In this document: positions 39,225 to 47,630 of the stretch, in pieces
Numbering within the stretch: position 1 is the first letter of the stretch
Layout: every line of letters begins with the position of its first letter
Origin: Kineococcus sp. NBC_00420
Lineage (GTDB): Bacteria; Actinomycetota; Actinomycetes; Actinomycetales; Kineococcaceae
Reading direction: 5' to 3'
Assembly: GCF_036021035.1 (NCBI RefSeq)
Contig: NZ_CP107930.1
Coordinates: 1,116,001-1,180,000, forward strand
DNA: 64,000 nucleotides
Notes under the pieces: model-generated
Database searches by the model: none
What the model saw: only the letters and a program-made list of their open reading frames with translations
What the model was told of the DNA's origin: nothing
Position numbers and translations under genes: made by a program

Positions 39225-39242
39225 GAGTGAAGCGCTTCACTC
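39225..39242. promoter_or_regulatory. LacI-type operator 2 (GAGTGAAGCGCTTCACTC)
   Basis: 18-bp perfect palindrome with the same core as operator 1; centres are 26 bp apart. A possible -35, TTGAGT on the minus strand, overlaps its outer edge. Confidence 0.8.
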
Positions 39243-39308
39243 AAGCGTTCGTCAAGTCGGGTCCCTGCCCCGGGAGCGAGCTCACCGTGCGGCGCGGCCG
39301 GGCACGAC

Positions 39309-39314
39309 TACTCT
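39309..39314 (+). promoter_or_regulatory. leaderless -10 box of second lacI-type gene
   Basis: TACTCT followed by 7 nt and the GTG at 39322; no Shine-Dalgarno. Confidence 0.55.
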
Positions 39315-39321
39315 CCAGTCC

Positions 39322-40323
39322 GTGCCGAAGGAAGCGCGCCGCACCCTGCAGGACGTCGCCGACGCGGCCGGACTCTCCCTCGCCGCCACCTCCTACGCCC
39401 TGCGCGGGACCCGCGGTTCCGCCGCGACCATCGCCAGGGTCCAGACCCTCGCCGTCGAGCTCGGCTACCACGTCGACCCCATCGCCCGGGCGCTCGCGAG
39501 CGGTCGCACCGGGACGATCGGCGTGAGCGGTTCCCTGCGCGACCTGTGGCAGCAGGACCTCTCGGTGATGCTGACCCGGGCCCTGCGCACCGCCGACCGG
39601 GACGCCACGATCGCCGACGCCGACGCCGACCCCGCGGCGGAACGCCGTGTGGTGCAGCGGTTCGCCGCCCAGCGCGTCGACGGGGTGCTCGTCTCCCCCG
39701 TGGACCCCTCCGCCGACTACTGGTCCCTGCTGCCGCTCTCGACGGCCGTGGTGTCGATCGGCGACGCGCTCCCCGGCCGCCCCGCCAGCGGAGCGGTCCT
39801 CTTCGACAACCGCGTCGGCGTGACCACCGCGATGGAGCACCTGCGGGCGCTCGGCCACCGACGGATCGCCCTGCTGACCCCGTCGCTGCCCTCCACGCCG
39901 GGACGTCCCTCGGAACTGCTGGCCGTGCAGGTCGCCGGGGACCTCGGCCTCGACCTGCTCGTCGTCCCCGCCCCGGCGTCGCCTGCACGGGCCGCCGGGA
40001 CCGCCGCGCTGCTCCTGTCCGTCCCGGACCGCCCGACCGCGGTGTTCTGCCTCTCCGACTCCCTGGCCTTCGGCGTCTACCGCGCGGCGAGCGACCTCGG
40101 GCTGCGGATCCCCGACGACCTCTCCGTCGTCGGGTTCGACGACCACCAGCTCGCCGGTCTCGTCGCCCCCGGGCTGACGACGATGGCGTGGGACGAGGAC
40201 GCCATCGTCGCCGCGGCGGTGGAGCAGCTGCTGGCCCTCGAGGGAGACGGCGAGGTGCCCGAGCCCGTAACGTTCCGGCCCGAGCTGGTCGTGCGCGCCT
40301 CGACGGCGGCGCTGGGCGCCTGA
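39322..40323 (+). CDS. LacI-family transcriptional regulator
   Basis: 333-residue repressor. The helix-turn-helix is TLQDVADAAGLSLAATSYAL (8-27), with hinge PIARALASGRTGTIGV and a periplasmic-binding-type effector domain ending VVGFDDHQLAGLVAPGLTTM. Normal length. It is divergent from the amidohydrolase operon and two GAAGCGCTTC palindromes lie between them, so it very probably represses that operon. The effector is probably a pathway intermediate, although LacI proteins usually bind sugars. Confidence 0.93.
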   Translation: MPKEARRTLQDVADAAGLSLAATSYALRGTRGSAATIARVQTLAVELGYHVDPIARALASGRTGTIGVSGSLRDLWQQDLSVMLTRALRTADRDATIADADADPAAERRVVQRFAAQRVDGVLVSPVDPSADYWSLLPLSTAVVSIGDALPGRPASGAVLFDNRVGVTTAMEHLRALGHRRIALLTPSLPSTPGRPSELLAVQVAGDLGLDLLVVPAPASPARAAGTAALLLSVPDRPTAVFCLSDSLAFGVYRAASDLGLRIPDDLSVVGFDDHQLAGLVAPGLTTMAWDEDAIVAAAVEQLLALEGDGEVPEPVTFRPELVVRASTAALGA

Positions 40324-40325
40324 CC

Positions 40326-40346
40326 TCCGGCCCGGCGGCGGCCGGA
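40326..40346. terminator. weak hairpin between convergent genes
   Basis: 7-bp GC stem TCCGGCC/GGCCGGA with a 7-nt loop, just after the LacI stop and before the convergent lyase stop. Short, with no T-run. Confidence 0.3.
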
Positions 40347-40372
40347 CGGGCGGAAAGGGTCCCGGTGCGAGG

Positions 40373-41806
40373 TCACCGCGCGCCGGCGGTTCCCCAGCCG
40401 TGGTTCAGCAGCTCGGTGAGCCGGTCGAGGTCGCGTCCGTAGGGACGGTCGCGCACGTCCTCACCCAGCGCGGCGGCGACCTCGTCGAGGGCGGCCACGA
40501 GCTCGCCGGACAGCCCCGGCAGACCCCCGCGCAGCAACCGGGCACGGTGCACGGCGAGCAGTTCCACGGCCAGGACCTCGCGCACCCCGGCGAGGCCCTC
40601 GGCCAGGCACTCCGCGGACTCCAGCGCGAAGCTCTGCACGTCCTCCTGCCCCAGCGACGTCTCGACCGACCCCAGCGCCGCGGGGACGGCGAAGCGGCGC
40701 AGCCGGTGCACGACCCCGACCGCACGCTTGTGGACGGCGACGAGCCCCGCCTCGACCCCCGGTTGCGGTGAGAGCTGCGGGGGCAGACCGGTCTGGCGGG
40801 TGTCGAGCATCCGGTGGGTGCGCGCGGCACCGGTGTCCGCGAGGTGGACCAGGGCCGCGGTGAGGGCGTCGGAGTCGGCGGCCAGGTCGGTCCCGGCGAA
40901 CCCGGCGGTGCCGGTGAACTCGCCGTCGAGGAACGCGGGCGAGTCGGTCACCCCGTCCAGCGCCCGGTCGACGGCGTCCTCCAGGGCAACACGACGGCGG
41001 TGCACCAGCGCGCACGCGGCCGCCCCGACCCGGACCGAGAGCGGGGCCTGCAGGGCGTGGACGTCACCGACCGGCCGACGCGACCGCAACCGCCCGAGCA
41101 CCCCGGCCAGGACGTCGTCACCGCGCGCGACCCCCTCCCGCACGGGGTCGTAGCTCGCGCGCAGGACCTCGCTCGAGGCCGCGAGGACGAGCTCCGCCTG
41201 AGCCAGCAGGGTCGCCGCCTCGGCCTCGTGCAGGGTGGCGAGCGCGGTGGCGACGGGCACGCCCTCGAGGAACGCCACCCCTTCCTTGGTCCCGAACGCG
41301 AAGGGGGGCAGCGAGCGCCCGTCGAGGGTTCCCGGACCCCCGAGCACGACGGCCCCGACGTGGGCGAGCGGGATGATCTCCCCCGCCGCGCCGTTGCCGC
41401 GCCACGGGACCTGCGGGTGGATCCCGGAGTTCAGCAACTCCACCAACCGCTCGCACAACTCCGGGGAGACGCCGGCCTCGGGGTGCAGGAACGTCCGCAA
41501 CCGGACGGCCAGCACCGCCCGCGCGGCGGGCTCCGGCAACCACGGCGCCGACCCCACGGCGCGGCCCACGACGAGGTTCGCCTGGTGCCTCGCCCGGGCC
41601 CGGGCGTCGAGGGTGATCCCGGCCATCGCGCCCATGCCGGTGGTCACCCCGTAGACCGGCCCCGATCCCTCCAGCGCGGCCAGGACGGCCGCCCGGGAGG
41701 ACACCAGGGACTCGCGGAGTTCGGGGGCGAGTTCCACGGGAGCCCCGGCCGCGATCGCCAGCACGGCGTCGCGGCCGAGGTCCCCGGCCCGGCGCAGCCG
41801 GATCAC
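40373..41806 (-). CDS. histidine ammonia-lyase family protein with Ala-Ala-Gly at MIO site
   Basis: 477-residue lyase-superfamily protein. VYGVTTGMGAM keeps the catalytic tyrosine region. The MIO segment is unmistakable, GNGAAGEIIPLAH (137-149, HAL: GSVGASGDLAPLAH), but the serine that is dehydrated to form MIO is alanine (A141). Other conserved parts are TKEGVAFLEG and QEDVQSFAL. Without that serine normal deamination chemistry is not expected. The GTG lies 15 nt after the serine-hydrolase stop, so the two form an operon. It shares only superfamily-level similarity with the lyase at 35389. Confidence 0.87.
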   Translation of the reverse strand: MIRLRRAGDLGRDAVLAIAAGAPVELAPELRESLVSSRAAVLAALEGSGPVYGVTTGMGAMAGITLDARARARHQANLVVGRAVGSAPWLPEPAARAVLAVRLRTFLHPEAGVSPELCERLVELLNSGIHPQVPWRGNGAAGEIIPLAHVGAVVLGGPGTLDGRSLPPFAFGTKEGVAFLEGVPVATALATLHEAEAATLLAQAELVLAASSEVLRASYDPVREGVARGDDVLAGVLGRLRSRRPVGDVHALQAPLSVRVGAAACALVHRRRVALEDAVDRALDGVTDSPAFLDGEFTGTAGFAGTDLAADSDALTAALVHLADTGAARTHRMLDTRQTGLPPQLSPQPGVEAGLVAVHKRAVGVVHRLRRFAVPAALGSVETSLGQEDVQSFALESAECLAEGLAGVREVLAVELLAVHRARLLRGGLPGLSGELVAALDEVAAALGEDVRDRPYGRDLDRLTELLNHGWGTAGAR

Positions 41807-41821
41807 CGTCGGCGGACCGGA

Positions 41822-43225
41822 TCAGTCACGGACGGGTTTGCGCAGGATCGAGAGCGCGGAGGTGTGCAGCGGGACGGTCTCCCAGGTCGCGGTGAACTCC
41901 GCACCGTGGAGACCCAGGTGCAACCGGTGCGGGGTCTCGACGAAGACCACGTCGATCCCGCCCGGCGTCGACGTCACGGCCAGCGGCCCGGTGACGGCCC
42001 ACTCACCCTCGCCGATCGCGGCCCGCAGTTCCGATCCCGCGTCGTGTAGGACGACCTCGCCGTCGGTGACGACGACCCCCGTCAGTGTCGACTGCTGGTT
42101 CCCGGCGGCCGGGGTGAACTCCCCCGTCATCGGCGTCCCGCCCGCGGTGGGCAACGCGAGGTTCGACAACCGTTGCACCAGCTGGTCTTCCACGTCGGCC
42201 CCGGGGAGTTCCGCGGCGTCCAGGGCCGGCAGCAGGTGCTCCCAGAGGGCGTCGAGGACGGCCTGCATGTCCGGGCTCTGCGAGGTGACCGCCACGACGG
42301 CGTCCTGCTCGGGGAGCACGACGCAGAACTGCCCGTAGGCCCCGTCCCCGCGGTAGCCGTGGCGGGCCATCCAGAACTGGAACCCGTACCCCTGCCGCCA
42401 GTCCGGGTTGTCGTTGAAGGAAGAGTTGTCGATGTGCGAGCGCGTCGCCTCGGCGACCCAGGCCTCCGGCAGCAACCGCTCACCGTTCCAGACCCCGCGC
42501 TGCAGGTAGAGCTGGCCGAGTTTCGCGATCGCCTCGGTCTGGGCGTGGAAACCCGAGAACCCGAGTTCGCGGTCCTGCCCGTCGAGCAACCAGCCGACAC
42601 CGGCGGGGTCGATGCCGAGGGGTTCGAGCAGCCGCGGGCGCAGGAACTCCAGCAGCCCCTGGCCGGCCTGGCGCTGCACGATGGCCGACACCGAGAAGGT
42701 GCAGGGCTGGTTGTAGCAGAACAGCGTGCCCGGTTCCTCGTCCGGCCGGATCTGCAGGAAGCCGCGGACGATGTCGCCCGACGGGTGCTGCAGGGCCCGC
42801 TCGAGGGTCTCCTCGCGGTGGCCGCTGGCCATGTTCGCGACGTGGCGGACGAGGATCCGCCGGGCCCGGTCGTCGGTGACCTCGGCGTCGAACTCGGGGA
42901 AGTAGGAGAGCACCGTGGCGTCGAGGTCCACGAGCCCTTCGGCGACGGCGAAACCCAGGGCGGTGGAGGTGAAGCTCTTGCTGAGGGAGTACAGCAGGTG
43001 CGGCCGTTCCGGCGCGTAGGGCGCCCACCACCCCTCCGCGACGACCGCGCCGTGGCGCAGGACCTGCAGGCTGTGCGGTTCGACGCCGGGGGTGTTCTCG
43101 AGGGCGTCGACGAAGGCGGCGATGCCGCGTGCGTCGACCCCCTGGGCGGACGGCGACGTCCGCGGCAACGTGGAACCTGCGGAGGGACCCTCGGAGGGGC
43201 GGACGGTGGTGGCCTCGGTGCTCAC
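41822..43225 (-). CDS. serine hydrolase, beta-lactamase/penicillin-binding-protein fold
   Basis: 467-residue class-C beta-lactamase-like protein. The SxxK motif is S80-LS-K83 in LLYSLSKSF; a tyrosine lies in CYNQPC. No signal peptide is visible, so it is probably cytoplasmic and acts as an esterase or amidase rather than a beta-lactamase. A C-terminal beta-rich extension (about 330-467) is present. GTG follows TAGAGT by 6 nt, the leaderless pattern. It is the first gene of a two-gene operon with the AAG-type lyase homologue, which suggests that it processes a substrate or product of that protein. Confidence 0.88.
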   Translation of the reverse strand: MSTEATTVRPSEGPSAGSTLPRTSPSAQGVDARGIAAFVDALENTPGVEPHSLQVLRHGAVVAEGWWAPYAPERPHLLYSLSKSFTSTALGFAVAEGLVDLDATVLSYFPEFDAEVTDDRARRILVRHVANMASGHREETLERALQHPSGDIVRGFLQIRPDEEPGTLFCYNQPCTFSVSAIVQRQAGQGLLEFLRPRLLEPLGIDPAGVGWLLDGQDRELGFSGFHAQTEAIAKLGQLYLQRGVWNGERLLPEAWVAEATRSHIDNSSFNDNPDWRQGYGFQFWMARHGYRGDGAYGQFCVVLPEQDAVVAVTSQSPDMQAVLDALWEHLLPALDAAELPGADVEDQLVQRLSNLALPTAGGTPMTGEFTPAAGNQQSTLTGVVVTDGEVVLHDAGSELRAAIGEGEWAVTGPLAVTSTPGGIDVVFVETPHRLHLGLHGAEFTATWETVPLHTSALSILRKPVRD

Positions 43226-43231
43226 GAGGCG

Positions 43232-43237
43232 ACTCTA
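43232..43237 (-). promoter_or_regulatory. leaderless -10 box of serine hydrolase gene
   Basis: TAGAGT on the minus strand followed by 6 nt and the GTG at 43225; no Shine-Dalgarno. Confidence 0.6.
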
Positions 43238-43381
43238 CGACTCGGCCCCGCACCTCCCCGATCGCCCCCGGACCTCCCGAAAAGAGGTTGCGACCGGCGA
43301 CCGGGCGGGGGCAGCATCGGCCTCGTCCTGCTGCCGACCCGAGGAGCCTCTGCGGTGCTCGTCTGACGTGCCCGATCCCCC

Positions 43382-43406
43382 GGACCCGCTGCCGTCGCGC
43401 GGGTCC
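43382..43406 (+). promoter_or_regulatory. hairpin in the ABC-F leader, possible attenuator
   Basis: 8-bp perfect stem GGACCCGC/GCGGGTCC with a 9-nt loop in the 209-bp leader, 28 bases before the ABC-F start. Resistance-type ABC-F genes are often controlled by leader attenuation, but no convincing leader peptide was identified. Confidence 0.35.
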
Positions 43407-43434
43407 TCCTTCGGCGTACGTCCCTGGAGCCCCC

Positions 43435-45054
43435 GTGCCTCTCGTCACCACGACCTCCCTCGCCCTGCGCGAGGTCACCAAGAGCTACGACCACGTCGTC
43501 GTGCTCGACTCCCTCACCCTCGCCTTCTCCCCCGGCCGGGTCACCGGGGTGATCGGCGAGAACGGCTGCGGCAAGTCCACCCTGCTGCGCGTCCTCGCCG
43601 GTGCCGAACCCGCCGACTCCGGCCGGGTCGTCACGACCGCGGAAGGCGGTATCGGCCACCTCCCCCAGGACGCCGGCGCCCCCTCGCGCACGAGCGTCGG
43701 ACAGGTGCTCGACGCGGCCCTCGCCGACCTGCGCTCCCTGCAACGTCGGATGGTCGACCTCGAGGGACGGATGGCCGCGGGCGGTGACCTCGACGACGTC
43801 CTCACCGAGTACGGCGAGGTCCAGACGGCCTTCGAACTCCGCGGCGGCTACGACGCCGACGTCCGGGTGGAACAGTCGCTGGCCGGGCTGGGTCTGCCGT
43901 TCCTCGACCGGGCCCGCGAACTCGCCACGTTGTCGGGCGGGCAGCGGTCCCGGCTGCACCTGGCCGCGCTGCTGGCCGCGGCGCCGGAGGTCCTGCTGCT
44001 GGACGAGCCGACCAACCACCTCGACGACGGCGCCGCCCGCTGGCTGGAGGACCACCTCCGGTCCCGGAAGGGGACGACCGTCGTGGTCAGCCACGACCGG
44101 GAGTTCCTCGACGCCGTGGCGCGCGAACTCGTCGAGGTCGACCCGCACCACGAGGACGGGGTGAAGCGCTACCCCGGCGGGTACGCCGAGTTCCTCGTGG
44201 CGAAAGCCGCCGAACGGCGGCGCTGGGACCAGGCCCGGGCCGAGTGGGAGACCGCGGTCGAGCGGCTGGGCACCACCGGGGACGCGGTCGCGCGCACCGT
44301 GAACCACCAGCGTGCACGTACCGACAACGACAAGATGCAGTACGACTTCAAGGGTGGCCGGGTGCAGGAGGCGCTCGCGTCGCGGGTCCGCGCCAACGCC
44401 GAGAAGCTGCGGCGGTTGCACGAGGACGAGGTCCCCCGGCCCCCCGACCCGCTGCGGTTCACGGCGCCGCCGGGTGCCGCGTCGGCGCGGGGTTCGCTGC
44501 ACGCCGAGGGGCTCTCCGTCCCCGGGCGGCTGGCGAGCGTCGACGTCCACCTGGGACGGAGCGACCGGTTGCTGATCACCGGCCCGAACGGGAGCGGGAA
44601 GTCGACCCTGCTCGACGTCCTCGCCGGGGTGCTGGCGCCGGCGACGGGAACGGTGCGACGGCGGGGCCGGATCGGGTTGCTCCGCCAGGACCCCGCGGAC
44701 ACGGACCTGGACCGTTCGGTGCTCGCGACGTTCGCGACCGGCCGCCCGGGGACTCCCGAGGACAACGCACACCGACTCCTGGACATGGGGCTCTTCGACC
44801 GGGAACGCCTCGGGGTCGCGGTCGGGAAGCTGTCGACCGGGGGCCGCCGCCGCCTCGACCTGGCGCGCCTGCTGGCCGACCGCCACGACGTCCTGCTGCT
44901 CGACGAACCGACCAACCACCTCGCCCCGCACCTGGTCGAGGAGCTCGAGGCCGCGATCGACGCCTTCGCCGGCGCGGTGGTCGTGGTGAGTCACGACCGG
45001 CGGTTCCGCGCGACGTTCCGCGGTCAGGTCCTGGACGTGGGAAAGGTCGACTGA
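43435..45054 (+). CDS. ABC-F family ATPase (ribosome-associated, possibly antibiotic resistance)
   Basis: 539-residue soluble protein with two ABC domains and no membrane segments. First domain: Walker A GENGCGKST, signature LSGGQRSRLHLAALL, LLLDEPTNHLDD. Linker with a charged helical arm around 220-330. Second domain: GPNGSGKST, a degenerate signature LSTGGRRRLDLARLL, LLLDEPTNHLAP. ABC-F proteins act on the ribosome, either in translation control or in protection against antibiotics; which applies cannot be told. GTG has GGAG 5 nt upstream. The next gene overlaps by one base. Confidence 0.92.
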   Translation: MPLVTTTSLALREVTKSYDHVVVLDSLTLAFSPGRVTGVIGENGCGKSTLLRVLAGAEPADSGRVVTTAEGGIGHLPQDAGAPSRTSVGQVLDAALADLRSLQRRMVDLEGRMAAGGDLDDVLTEYGEVQTAFELRGGYDADVRVEQSLAGLGLPFLDRARELATLSGGQRSRLHLAALLAAAPEVLLLDEPTNHLDDGAARWLEDHLRSRKGTTVVVSHDREFLDAVARELVEVDPHHEDGVKRYPGGYAEFLVAKAAERRRWDQARAEWETAVERLGTTGDAVARTVNHQRARTDNDKMQYDFKGGRVQEALASRVRANAEKLRRLHEDEVPRPPDPLRFTAPPGAASARGSLHAEGLSVPGRLASVDVHLGRSDRLLITGPNGSGKSTLLDVLAGVLAPATGTVRRRGRIGLLRQDPADTDLDRSVLATFATGRPGTPEDNAHRLLDMGLFDRERLGVAVGKLSTGGRRRLDLARLLADRHDVLLLDEPTNHLAPHLVEELEAAIDAFAGAVVVVSHDRRFRATFRGQVLDVGKVD

Positions 45055-45644
45055 TGCTGCTGCTAGGGACCGGTGCGAGCGGCGTCGGGAAGTCGACCGT
45101 GCGGCGCAGGGTGGGACCTCGCGTCGAGGCCCTCGGGGTCGAGGCCGTGGAGTTCAGCGACCTCGTGGACTTCCCGGCCGTTCCCGACACCGCCTGGCGC
45201 CAGCGCAGCGCCGAGGTCGTCGTCCGACGTGCCCTCGACCTCGCAGCGCTCGGGCGACACCTCCTGATGGCGGGAGACCCGTTGCCGCCCGGCGAGATCG
45301 TGGCCGCACCCTCCGGCCCCGCACTCGGGGGGTTCGACGTCCTGCTGCTCGACGCCGACGAGGAGGTGCAGCGGACCCGGCTCACCGGCCGCGGCCCCGT
45401 CGACGGCGACCTCGTGCACCACGTCGCGTTCGCCACCTGGTTCCGCGGGCACGTCCACGACGCCGGGTACCGGCGCGACGTGCTCACCGACACGGGCTGG
45501 GACGGCCTGGCCGCGGAACGGCTCACCGGGCGGCCGTGGCGTCCGACCGTCCTGGACACCTCCACGCTCACGGCGTCGGCGGTGGCCGACGCCGTGGAGA
45601 CGTGGGTGCGGGACTGCCTGGGGACTAGAAGAGGGCGCGGGTGA
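45054..45644 (+). CDS. P-loop NTPase, small-molecule kinase-like
   Basis: 196-residue protein with Walker A GASGVGKST near 7-15 and a nucleoside/gluconate-kinase-like layout, with FDVLLLDADEEVQRTRL as the probable Walker B/LID start. ATG overlaps the ABC-F TGA by one base (TGATG), so both proteins are made together. Function unknown; phosphorylation of a small molecule or antibiotic would fit the neighbour, but no resistance-kinase motif is recognised. The last 20 bp overlap the convergent YbbN-like gene. Confidence 0.75.
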   Translation: MLLLGTGASGVGKSTVRRRVGPRVEALGVEAVEFSDLVDFPAVPDTAWRQRSAEVVVRRALDLAALGRHLLMAGDPLPPGEIVAAPSGPALGGFDVLLLDADEEVQRTRLTGRGPVDGDLVHHVAFATWFRGHVHDAGYRRDVLTDTGWDGLAAERLTGRPWRPTVLDTSTLTASAVADAVETWVRDCLGTRRGRG

Positions 45645-46587
45645 GCGCCTGCCGCGCCTTGACGACACGGGGATCGGTGGGGCCGACGACGGCGAAGAGC
45701 TCCACGAGGTGGGTGCGGGCGAGGTCGCGTTCCTCGCCGACGGTCCGCTGGACGATCCCGAGCAGGCGGTCGAAGGCGTCCTCGACGTGGCCGCCGACGA
45801 GGTCGAGGTCGGCCACGACCAGCTGCGCGGCGACGTCGTCGGGGGCCGCGGCGGCCCCGGCGCGGGCGGAGGCGAGGTCGACCCCGTGGACCCGGCGCAG
45901 CACGCCGACCCGGGCCAGGCCCTCGGTCGCCGCGGTGTCGCGCGGGTCGTTCGCGAGCGCCTTCTGCCACGCGGCGGCCGCGGCGTCGTAGTCGCCCGCG
46001 TCGACGGCGGCGAGCGCCTCCGCGTGCAGGGGCGGCAGCGGCGGGGCGGCGGGCTCCTCGGCCACCTCGACGTCGCCCTCGAGACGACCGGTCACCCCGT
46101 TCGCCTCGGCGACGCGCAGGACCTCCTCCAGCACCGGGCGGATCTCCTCGGCGCTGGGGTAGGAACCGGTGAACAACGGGATCGGCTGGCCCTTGACGAT
46201 GGCCGCGACGAGCGGGATGGCCTTGGCCTGCAACGACTGCACCAGGGACTGCGCCAGCTGGGGTTCGGCCTGGGCGTCGATGCGGCCGAGCAGGAACGCC
46301 CCGGCGTACTCCTCGACCAGGGTCTGCAGGGCCTCCGAGCCCTGGTCGTAGCCCTCGGCCCACAGGTCGAGGAGCACGGGGACCTCGACGGAGCGCTGCA
46401 CGACGTCGGTGAAGGTCTCCTCGGTCACGTCCACGACGAAGGAGGACCGGGGGGCCACGGCGTCGGGGTCGGTGGCGGCACGCCGGGCGACCTCCTCGCG
46501 ACGGGTGTTGCGAGCGGCCAGGGCACCGAGGTCCACCGCTCCGCGCAGGTTGAGCTGGGCGCCGGGAGGAGTCGGCTGCTGAGTCAT
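45625..46587 (-). CDS. YbbN/CnoX-like thioredoxin-TPR protein without CxxC
   Basis: 320-residue cytoplasmic protein. Residues about 45-150 form a thioredoxin fold starting FVVDVTEETFTDVVQRS, but where thioredoxins have WCGPC this one has LWAEGYDQGSEA, so redox chemistry is lost. The remainder is helical TPR-like, as in the holdase/co-chaperone YbbN (CnoX). ATG 46587 was preferred to GTG 46596 because GAGAAGG lies 8 nt upstream of it. Probable chaperone adaptor; partner unknown. Confidence 0.88.
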   Translation of the reverse strand: MTQQPTPPGAQLNLRGAVDLGALAARNTRREEVARRAATDPDAVAPRSSFVVDVTEETFTDVVQRSVEVPVLLDLWAEGYDQGSEALQTLVEEYAGAFLLGRIDAQAEPQLAQSLVQSLQAKAIPLVAAIVKGQPIPLFTGSYPSAEEIRPVLEEVLRVAEANGVTGRLEGDVEVAEEPAAPPLPPLHAEALAAVDAGDYDAAAAAWQKALANDPRDTAATEGLARVGVLRRVHGVDLASARAGAAAAPDDVAAQLVVADLDLVGGHVEDAFDRLLGIVQRTVGEERDLARTHLVELFAVVGPTDPRVVKARQALTRALF

Positions 46588-46625
46588 GCCGGTCACCTTC
46601 TCACGAGGCCCTCACCGGGCCGAAG

Positions 46626-47630
46626 TCACCGGACGGTGACCGACACGGGACCGCTCTCGGCGGCCAGGGCGAGCGCCTGTCCCTGTCCCGGTGGGAGTCT
46701 CAGGACGACGACCTCGCGGTGCACGACCGTGGCGCTCAGCGCGTCCTTCGTCCCGGCCAGGGCGGCGAGCGCCGGTTCCAGCGTCCCGCTGCGTCCGTCG
46801 GCGGGACCCGCCGACGTGGTGGACCAGGAGAACGCGGCGACGACGAGGGCGCCGCCGTCGCGGGTGCGCACCCCGAGGACCCCGTCGGGCAGGACGGAAC
46901 GCTCCTGGGTGAAGCTGCCGCCGGCGGCGTCGAGGGCCGCGGACTCGGTCCGCGCCGCGTTCGCCACCTCGCCGCGGTAGGCGTCGTCGGCGAACTCGGG
47001 GGCGTACCGGCTGTCGCCGCCGTGGGTGAGGACGTCGGCGTAGTGCTCGGCCGCGGCCTGCGGGCTGAGCGGGAGGTTCGTCGTCTCGCCGGCGGCGACG
47101 GCGGCCACGCCGCCGGCGGGTGCGGCCAGCGTCGGCAGCGAGGCCCCCGGGAGCAGCGACGGCGTCGCCCACACCGTGTAGGGCTCGCGCGCGGAGGGCG
47201 AGCGGAAGACGACGAGCGAGGGGGACTGGTCGGCGCCGGCGTCGGTGACGGTGGCGAACCAGCGGGGGAAGGCCTCCTGGCGCGGCAGGATCGAGGTGAG
47301 GGCGCTGAACTCGTCCGCCCCTCCGCTCGGCGGCGGCGTCGCACCGGCGACGGCGATGGTGTGCGCGGCGGTGCGGAGGTCCAGTTCCGGGCCGCTGACG
47401 CGGGTGGCGAGCGCGGTGAGGTCGACGGTCGCGGGGTCGGCGGCCGCGGCCAGGACGGTCCCGGCGGCCTCGACGATCCGGTTGGCCTGCACCGGTTGCA
47501 CGACGAGGGGCTCCCGGTCGCTGCCGGCCGGCGCGGTCACGGCGGGCAACTGGGCGCAGCCGGCGAGCAGCCCCACGGACAGCGCCACGGACAGCGCGCC
47601 GCGGAGGGGGGGTCGACCTCGGGTCCTCAC
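46626..47630 (-). CDS. putative lipoprotein of unknown function
   Basis: 334-residue exported protein with a signal peptide and lipobox LAGC (C25). The rest is rich in A, G, S and T, with no motif that I recognise; it may have two similar alpha/beta halves. GTG overlaps the stop of the upstream membrane protein by 4 nt (GTGA), so the two are a coupled pair acting at the outer face of the membrane. The next gene downstream is YbbN-like. Confidence 0.75.
   Translation of the reverse strand: MRTRGRPPLRGALSVALSVGLLAGCAQLPAVTAPAGSDREPLVVQPVQANRIVEAAGTVLAAAADPATVDLTALATRVSGPELDLRTAAHTIAVAGATPPPSGGADEFSALTSILPRQEAFPRWFATVTDAGADQSPSLVVFRSPSAREPYTVWATPSLLPGASLPTLAAPAGGVAAVAAGETTNLPLSPQAAAEHYADVLTHGGDSRYAPEFADDAYRGEVANAARTESAALDAAGGSFTQERSVLPDGVLGVRTRDGGALVVAAFSWSTTSAGPADGRSGTLEPALAALAGTKDALSATVVHREVVVLRLPPGQGQALALAAESGPVSVTVR

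Noticed and set aside
41822-43225. Class C beta-lactamase as an antibiotic resistance gene
   Set aside because: No signal peptide is visible and the gene is in an operon with a lyase homologue, so a cytoplasmic esterase/amidase is more likely.
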